The notes beneath the pieces are model-generated. The model saw nothing but the letters and a program-made list of their open reading frames with translations, was not told where the DNA came from and did no database searches. A program made the translations under genes and the position numbers. From positions 1 through 6,087 of the forward strand of contig JASGCG010000111.1 in the NCBI GenBank assembly GCA_030054235.1: a stretch of 6,087 nucleotides of DNA. The letters run 5' to 3'. This stretch comes from Bacteroidia bacterium. Lineage in GTDB: Bacteria > Planctomycetota > Phycisphaerae > Phycisphaerales > SM1A02. Numbering within the stretch: the stretch's first letter is position 1; each line of letters starts with the position of its first letter. Below are positions 1 through 6,087 of this stretch, one piece after another.

Positions 1-25
1 TGTCGTTGATGGAGCGCGCATGCTT

Positions 26-73
26 CGTCAGAGGCCGCGTCAGGCCGCCACGTCAGGGCGTCCACGCCGTCAG
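26..73. repeat. Four CGTCAG direct repeats around the protease stop codon
   Basis: The hexamer CGTCAG starts at 26, 38, 51 and 68, spacings of 12, 13 and 17 bases. The third copy overlaps the protease stop codon (TGA on the minus strand, 55-53) and the fourth lies inside the coding region. The first two copies sit in nearly the same context (CGTCAG followed by a GGCCG-rich stretch). In high-GC DNA this may be chance or a decayed short tandem repeat. No terminator-like stem with a T-run is visible in the 52 bases beyond the gene. Confidence 0.3.
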
Positions 74-2191
74 CATGAGACCAAGGTCGGCACCATCGAC
101 GACGCCGTCATCGTTGAGGTCGGCGGCGCACCCGGCGCACGCACCCCATGCCGACAGCAGCGCACCGAGATCGCCGCCGTTGACGACTCCATCACCGTCG
201 AGATCGCCGGGCACGAAGCCGCCACCGCGCGTGAGCGCCGAGCCGGGGATCGCTGTCGTCGTCGTGCCTGGACCCGACCACGCCATGATGAGCCCCGCGC
301 CGCCGCCACCCTCGAAGAACTCCACGCGCAGGCGGTGCTTGCCCGCCGCCAAGGGCCGCGTGCCACGCACCGTGACCATGCCGTGCAGGCCATCATTGTT
401 GGCGACCAGGTCATCGCCGATCCACAGGCGTGAACCGTCGTCGCTCGTCACGCCGAGCGTCCAGTAGCCAGCGGCCGGAATCGAAATCCATCCGTTGAAC
501 GTTGCGCCGACGTCGTCGGCGCGACCACTGCCCGCGAAGGCATCTGTCGTCGAGCCGTAGTTGATGTTCTCCACGACCGCCGTGCCGTAGGGCGTGAGCA
601 TGGAGTAGTCGGGCAGCGACGTCGGCGCGGTGAGTTCGTACCAAGCCGCATCAAGGCCAGGCTGGTCACCCTGCACGACCACGGCCGGGCGCCCCACGGC
701 AACCTCGATCGTGACCTGCTCCGAGCTCGTTGCACCGCTCACCGGCTCGACCATCGTGTAGACGAGGGTCTGGTTGCCGGCCGCAGGACCGACATCATCG
801 ATCACGAGCACGTCGCGTGCGCCACCGGTGCCAGGCACCAGCCGAACCGCGCGACCAGTGCTGGTCACGGCATCGAACGCCTCGATGCGCAAGGGATCCA
901 TGTTGGGATCGAAGTCGTTGGCGAGCACATCGATCGTGATGGGCTGGCCCGCGATCGCGCGCACACGATCGGCGCGAGCGACCGGCGGAGCCGGCAGGAG
1001 CGCCGATCGCGCATGCTCGACCGCGCGCAGCAGGTTGATGCGGCCCCAGCCGAACTCTTCGCCGTTGACGGTGCCGCCCCAGACATCGCACGTGTTCATC
1101 AGGACATGCTCGGCGTGCTCGGCCGTCAACTGCGGGTTGGCGGAACGGATGAGCGCGAGCGCGCCGTTGGCGACCGGGGTCGCCATGCTCGTGCCGCTCG
1201 CGAAGCCGTAGGTGCCGTCGCGGATCGAACTCAGGATCGATACGCCCGGCGCGAAGAGATCGACGCCCCGACCGAAGCCGCTGAAGCTCGCGCGCTGATC
1301 GGACTGGTTGCTGGCGCCGATCACGAGCACGTTGGGAAAGTCCCAGCCTGCATGATCCGTGGCGGAATTGCCTGCAGCCCAGAGCATGCTCGCCCCGAGC
1401 GATCGCACGTACTGGCCGGTGGTCTCGATCGGTGCGTAACCGATGCCCGAGTAGCTGGTGGAGATCACTTTCGCGCCGTTCTCGGCAGCCCACTGCACGC
1501 CCTGCAACAGGTTCTCGTAGCTCGCTCCCCCGTTGGCGGCCTCGCTCACGCGGATCGGCATGATGCGGAAGTTCCAGCCCATGCCGCTCACGCCCACGCC
1601 GTTGTTGCCGGCCGCCGCCGCGCAACCGGCCACGTGCGTGCCGTGGCCATTGATGTCGTCCATCACGCCTCCATCAGCCTCGGCCAGGTCGCTTGCGCTG
1701 TTGAACCCCGGTACGCGATTGAGGAGATCCTCGTGCGTGACGATGCCGGTATCCGTGACCGCGATGATCACGCCCCCCGCCGCGTCGGCCCGGTGCAGAT
1801 CCCATGCTGCGGCGGACTGCATCATCGGGTGGTGCCACTGCTCGACGTAGCGAGGATCGTTCGGCTCGCCGCACGGGTAGACCGTCCAGTTCGGGCACGC
1901 GTACTGGAAGAGGCCCGTCGCCATGAGTTCCGCGGCCACCGCGTTCTCCGCGGTGCCGGGCACCATCGGGCCAGCACCCACCACGATCACCCACTCGTCC
2001 GTTCGGTCGTTGCGCCGCGCCGGCCACGCCGCGAGCCGCTTGACCGCTGCCGCACGGCTGGCGGCATCGAGCGTTTGCATCGGACGCACGATGAGCTCCC
2101 CCGAGAACTCGCGTTCACCACGCACCTCGGTGAAGTCAGCTTGCGCGGCGAGGGTCGAGACGAGCAGCACGATCGAGGCGTGGGCGGGCAT
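53..2191 (-). CDS. Secreted subtilisin-family (S8) serine protease with Ig-like, PA14-like and dockerin-like C-terminal domains
   Basis: This is a predicted exported endopeptidase that hydrolyses peptide bonds outside the cytoplasm. With the ATG at 2191 it has 712 residues. Residues 1-18 look like a signal peptide (hydrophobic SIVLLVSTLAAQA, AQA|D cleavage site), though without Lys or Arg at the N-terminus. Residues about 25-105 would be a propeptide. The S8 domain spans about 110-395 and has the full catalytic set: Asp147 in VTDTG, His183 in NGHGTHVAG, oxyanion Asn275 in AAGN and Ser335 in SGTSMATP. Residues about 400-500 resemble an Ig/cadherin-like repeat (DVLANDFDPNMDPL). Residues about 503-640 resemble a PA14 domain (SDDGSRLWIGDD), often a glycan-binding module. 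Residues 663-703 hold two dockerin-like calcium loops, DLDGDGVVNGGDL and DLNDDGVVDGADL. The frame also opens at GTG 2230 and ATG 2212, but a promoter-like sequence ends 6 nt before 2191 and no Shine-Dalgarno sequence precedes any candidate, so I prefer 2191. The enzyme class is secure; substrate and attachment site are unknown. Confidence 0.93.
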   Translation of the reverse strand: MPAHASIVLLVSTLAAQADFTEVRGEREFSGELIVRPMQTLDAASRAAAVKRLAAWPARRNDRTDEWVIVVGAGPMVPGTAENAVAAELMATGLFQYACPNWTVYPCGEPNDPRYVEQWHHPMMQSAAAWDLHRADAAGGVIIAVTDTGIVTHEDLLNRVPGFNSASDLAEADGGVMDDINGHGTHVAGCAAAAGNNGVGVSGMGWNFRIMPIRVSEAANGGASYENLLQGVQWAAENGAKVISTSYSGIGYAPIETTGQYVRSLGASMLWAAGNSATDHAGWDFPNVLVIGASNQSDQRASFSGFGRGVDLFAPGVSILSSIRDGTYGFASGTSMATPVANGALALIRSANPQLTAEHAEHVLMNTCDVWGGTVNGEEFGWGRINLLRAVEHARSALLPAPPVARADRVRAIAGQPITIDVLANDFDPNMDPLRIEAFDAVTSTGRAVRLVPGTGGARDVLVIDDVGPAAGNQTLVYTMVEPVSGATSSEQVTIEVAVGRPAVVVQGDQPGLDAAWYELTAPTSLPDYSMLTPYGTAVVENINYGSTTDAFAGSGRADDVGATFNGWISIPAAGYWTLGVTSDDGSRLWIGDDLVANNDGLHGMVTVRGTRPLAAGKHRLRVEFFEGGGGAGLIMAWSGPGTTTTAIPGSALTRGGGFVPGDLDGDGVVNGGDLGALLSAWGACAGCAADLNDDGVVDGADLGLMLTAWTP

Positions 2192-2197
2192 CGACGA

Positions 2198-2226
2198 AGT
2201 ATGGACGGCCATCGCCGCGCCGACAA
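2198..2226 (-). promoter_or_regulatory. Predicted leaderless promoter of the S8 protease
   Basis: On the minus strand TTGTCG (2226-2221) is followed by a 17-bp spacer and CATACT (2203-2198), matching a sigma-70-type -35/-10 pair at the optimal spacing. CATACT shares four of six bases with TATAAT. Only six bases separate it from the ATG at 2191, so transcription would begin at or next to the start codon. The element lies inside the longer version of the open frame, which argues against the GTG start at 2230. This is pattern matching without experimental support. Confidence 0.5.
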
Positions 2227-2292
2227 CCACCGCATGGGGGAATCAACGAAGGTTCTCCGGTCCTTGGCGCTCCGCCGCCGGGACGAGCGCAC

Positions 2293-2298
2293 TACCCT
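2293..2298 (+). promoter_or_regulatory. Possible -10 element of the btuF-like gene
   Basis: TACCCT ends nine bases before the ATG at 2308 and resembles the TACCTT found before the ATG at 6085. No Shine-Dalgarno sequence is present (the bases before the ATG are TTCCCGGCCC), which fits a leaderless or very short leader. The -35 side is weak: the nearest TTG-type hexamer, TTGGCG at 2264-2269, is 23 bases upstream of the -10, too far for normal spacing. The rest of the 116-bp divergent region (2192-2307) shows nothing else I can assign apart from the protease promoter. Confidence 0.3.
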
Positions 2299-2307
2299 TC
2301 CCGGCCC

Positions 2308-3234
2308 ATGCGCGTCGTCAGCCTGCTCCCCAGCGCCACCGAACTGCTGTGTGCCATCGGCGGGCAGCACCTGCTCGTGGGCCGCAGCCACGAGTGCGAC
2401 TTCCCCGGGAGCCTCGAACACCTGCCGATGCTGACCAGCCAGCGCACGCACGCGGCCACGAGCGCCGAGATCGATGCCCAGGTCAGTGCAGCGCTCGGCA
2501 GCGGGCAGTCGCTCTACTCGCTTGATGTCGACCGCTTGCGCGCCCTCAAGCCCGACGTGATCCTGACGCAGGATCTCTGCGACGTGTGCAGCATCGATCT
2601 GGCGACCGTGCGCGGTGCCGCGGCCACCATGGATCCAAAGCCCACCGTGGTCAGCCTCAATCCCACCACGCTCTGGCAGGTGCTCGATGATGTGCTTGCC
2701 GTGGGCGAAGCCGTGGGCATGGCCGAGCAGGCCCAAGCCACGATGGTGCGGCTGCGCGAGGGCTACTGGACCGCGATCGACTTCGTGAATCCGTTCGTAC
2801 CCGGCCCGCCGACGCTGTTCCTTGAGTGGATGGATCCGCCCTTCGTGGGCGGACACTGGACGCCGGCGCTCATCAACGCCGCGGGTGCGCGCCATGTGCT
2901 CAATGAAGCCGGTGCCAAGAGCCGCCGCGTGAGTCCTGAGGACCTGCTCGAAGCCGCGCCGGAGCGCATCGTCATCTGCCCATGTGGCTTCGGGCTCGAC
3001 CGGATCGAACAGGAACTCGATGCACTGACCGCACAGCGTTGGTGGCCGCTGCTGCCCGCAGTCATGTCGGGCGATCCCGACGCGATCGTCCTCGTCGACG
3101 GCAACCAGATGTTCAACCGACCCGGCCCGCGACTGGTCGATGCCTTCCGCTGGCTGGTGGGATGGCTGAACGACCGTCCGGAACTCGTGCCGCCGGGGTT
3201 CCCGGTGCGGCGCCTGGCCGATCTGCGTCGCTGA
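2308..3234 (+). CDS. Cobalamin-binding-protein-like (BtuF/Peripla_BP_2 family) protein lacking a signal peptide
   Basis: This 308-residue protein has the helical-backbone metal-receptor fold of ABC transporter solute-binding proteins for vitamin B12 and iron-siderophores. The start is typical of the B12-like branch: MRVVSLLPSATELLCAIGG, then LVGRSHECDFPG (residues about 23-34), later LKPDVILTQDLCDVC (about 80-94), a GGHWTP motif (His183) and ICPCGF (about 223-228). Canonical BtuF is exported, but here the fold begins at residue 2 with no hydrophobic leader or lipobox and no earlier in-frame start giving one, so the product is predicted cytoplasmic. Six cysteines lie in or near conserved-looking motifs: Cys15, Cys30 (HEC), Cys91 and Cys94 (CxxC), Cys224 and Cys226 (CPC). 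No permease, ATPase or cobalamin-synthesis gene is adjacent; the neighbours are a divergent protease and clpB. Family membership is firm. The ligand is not known from the sequence, and B12 transport should not be assumed. Confidence 0.85.
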   Translation: MRVVSLLPSATELLCAIGGQHLLVGRSHECDFPGSLEHLPMLTSQRTHAATSAEIDAQVSAALGSGQSLYSLDVDRLRALKPDVILTQDLCDVCSIDLATVRGAAATMDPKPTVVSLNPTTLWQVLDDVLAVGEAVGMAEQAQATMVRLREGYWTAIDFVNPFVPGPPTLFLEWMDPPFVGGHWTPALINAAGARHVLNEAGAKSRRVSPEDLLEAAPERIVICPCGFGLDRIEQELDALTAQRWWPLLPAVMSGDPDAIVLVDGNQMFNRPGPRLVDAFRWLVGWLNDRPELVPPGFPVRRLADLRR

Positions 3235-3280
3235 AGGGCCTGCCGGGCCTCGATCCCTGCGATGGCGATTTCCAAAAGCC

Positions 3281-3310
3281 GATTCGGCATGATCCGGCAT
3301 GGTCTGGCAC
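3281..3310 (+). repeat. Three phased 10-bp direct repeats upstream of clpB
   Basis: Consecutive units GATTCGGCAT (3281), GATCCGGCAT (3291) and GGTCTGGCAC (3301) place GGCA at exactly 10-bp intervals, one helical turn. Units 1 and 2 agree at nine of ten bases, units 2 and 3 at seven. Unit 1 overlaps an 11-bp palindrome, GCCGATTCGGC (3278-3288). The array lies in the 130-bp non-coding gap and its last unit supplies the -24 half of a sigma-54-like promoter. It could be an operator or a local duplication. Confidence 0.5.
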
Positions 3311-3320
3311 GCCGTTTGTA
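3305..3320 (+). promoter_or_regulatory. Candidate sigma-54-type (-24/-12) promoter of clpB
   Basis: TGGCACG (3305-3311), four bases, then TTGTA (3316-3320) matches the sigma-54 consensus TGGCACG-N4-TTGCW at every fixed position except T for C in the -12 GC pair. The GG and GT dinucleotides are ten bases apart, as required. Transcription would begin near 3330, giving a leader of about 35 bases. A competing reading is a sigma-70-like pair, TTGTAG (3316-3321), 15-bp spacer, TACCCC (3337-3342), which would start only about 15 bases before the gene. I see no CIRCE element and no sigma-32-like CTTGAA/CCCCAT pair here. Confidence 0.4.
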
Positions 3321-3329
3321 GCGGTCCGC

Positions 3330-3348
3330 TGCCTCGTACCCCGAGGCA
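3330..3348 (+). promoter_or_regulatory. Hairpin in the clpB leader, next to the ribosome binding site
   Basis: TGCCTCG (3330-3336) and CGAGGCA (3342-3348) are perfect 7-bp inverted arms around a 5-base loop (TACCC). The 3' arm ends one base before AAGGA. If transcription begins near 3330, the mRNA would start with this stem, so it could protect the 5' end or influence ribosome access. It does not itself mask AAGGA, so a thermometer role is speculative. Confidence 0.45.
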
Positions 3349-3349
3349 C

Positions 3350-3354
3350 AAGGA
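3350..3354 (+). promoter_or_regulatory. Ribosome binding site of clpB
   Basis: AAGGA is followed by ten bases and the ATG at 3365. It is the only Shine-Dalgarno-like sequence before any gene start in this window. It supports 3365 over the in-frame ATG at 3299, which lies inside the predicted promoter and would add 22 residues that do not resemble a ClpB N-terminus. Confidence 0.6.
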
Positions 3355-3364
3355 CACCACCACC

Positions 3365-5986
<2,622 letters not shown>

Positions 5987-6000
5987 ACCCGTTCGGGGCA

Positions 6001-6041
6001 CCGGAGGATTCCCGGAACCACCGAATGTCGCGATCCTCCGG
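6001..6041 (+). terminator. Inverted repeat downstream of clpB, possible terminator
   Basis: CCGGAGGAT (6001-6009) and ATCCTCCGG (6033-6041) are perfect 9-bp inverted arms, starting 14 bases after the clpB stop codon. The loop is 23 bases and contains a small palindrome around TTCCCGGAA. No T-run follows, so it is not a classical intrinsic terminator. It may be a terminator of the type lacking a U-tract, a 3'-end stabilising structure, or an operator for the promoter that begins ten bases later. Confidence 0.4.
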
Positions 6042-6050
6042 GGTCGCTGC

Positions 6051-6078
6051 TTGCGGCGCAAAGGGCCACGGCTACCTT
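6051..6078 (+). promoter_or_regulatory. Predicted leaderless promoter of the next gene
   Basis: TTGCGG (6051-6056), a 16-bp spacer and TACCTT (6073-6078) form a sigma-70-like pair. Six bases (TCGCCG) separate the -10 from the ATG at 6085, the same distance as at the protease start, where the six bases are TCGTCG. There is no Shine-Dalgarno sequence. The repeated arrangement makes a leaderless start plausible. Confidence 0.5.
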
Positions 6079-6084
6079 TCGCCG

Positions 6085-6087
6085 ATG
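6085..6087 (+). CDS. Probable start codon of a further plus-strand gene (truncated by window end)
   Basis: Only the ATG is visible. It is proposed as a start solely because of the well-spaced promoter-like sequence immediately upstream and the apparent end of the clpB transcript before it. Nothing can be said about the product. Confidence 0.4.

Noticed and set aside
2264..2298. TTGGCG and TACCCT as a complete sigma-70 promoter for the btuF-like gene.
   Set aside because: The spacer is 23 bp, well outside the usual 16-18, so only the -10-like element is kept, at low confidence.
1013..2434. A 473-codon open frame on the plus strand, antisense to the protease and running into the btuF-like gene.
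   Set aside because: The translation is rich in Arg, Ala and His with no recognisable domain, and it lies opposite a protein with a complete S8 catalytic set. Long shadow frames are expected in high-GC DNA.
3236..3250. GGGCC-TGCC-GGGCC as a terminator after the btuF-like gene.
   Set aside because: Only a 4-bp GGCC stem plus one wobble pair can form, and no T-run follows.
3299..3364. N-terminal extension of ClpB from the in-frame ATG at 3299.
   Set aside because: The 22 extra residues do not resemble ClpB, the stretch overlaps the promoter-like sequence and hairpin, and AAGGA is placed for the ATG at 3365.
3235..3364. CIRCE, HspR or sigma-32 control elements upstream of clpB.
   Set aside because: I read the whole gap and found no TTAGCACTC/GAGTGCTAA pair, no CTTGAGT/ACTCAAG pair and no CTTGAA...CCCCAT arrangement.

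Overview
The window is high-GC bacterial DNA with three complete genes and the start codon of a fourth. The most likely source is a planctomycete of the Phycisphaerae type. The main clue is the secreted protease's tail, which carries two short Ca-loop repeats of the form D-[LN]-[DN]-x-D-G-V-V-[DN]-G-x-D-L followed by a LLSAW/MLTAW motif; this ending is common on exported proteins of that group. Promoter style (see below) is compatible with this. The assignment is inference from protein style, not from a marker gene.

Layout. Positions 53-2191 (minus strand) encode a secreted subtilisin-type (S8) serine protease with an Ig/cadherin-like segment, a PA14-like domain and a dockerin-like tail. A 116-bp divergent intergenic region separates it from a plus-strand gene (2308-3234) for a periplasmic-binding-protein-fold protein of the BtuF/cobalamin-binding family, which has no visible signal peptide. 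After a 130-bp intergenic region rich in structure comes clpB (3365-5986), a full-length, apparently intact ClpB/Hsp104 disaggregase. Downstream are a perfect 9-bp inverted repeat and a promoter-like sequence running straight into an ATG at the last three bases of the window.

The genes do not form an obvious pathway. The protease is divergent from the others, and clpB has its own leader, so it is probably transcribed separately from the btuF-like gene. The most informative signals are regulatory. The protease start (2191) and the ATG at 6085 are each preceded at exactly 6 nt by a -10-like hexamer with a -35-like TTGNCG/TTGCGG element 16-17 bp further upstream and no Shine-Dalgarno sequence, which suggests leaderless mRNAs. 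The btuF-like gene has a weaker version. clpB differs: it has a Shine-Dalgarno-like AAGGA, a 7-bp hairpin in its leader, and a sequence close to the sigma-54 -24/-12 consensus preceded by phased 10-bp repeats.

I see no mobile element, CRISPR array, tRNA, rRNA or obviously new multi-gene system here. Positions 1-52 hold no recognisable gene.
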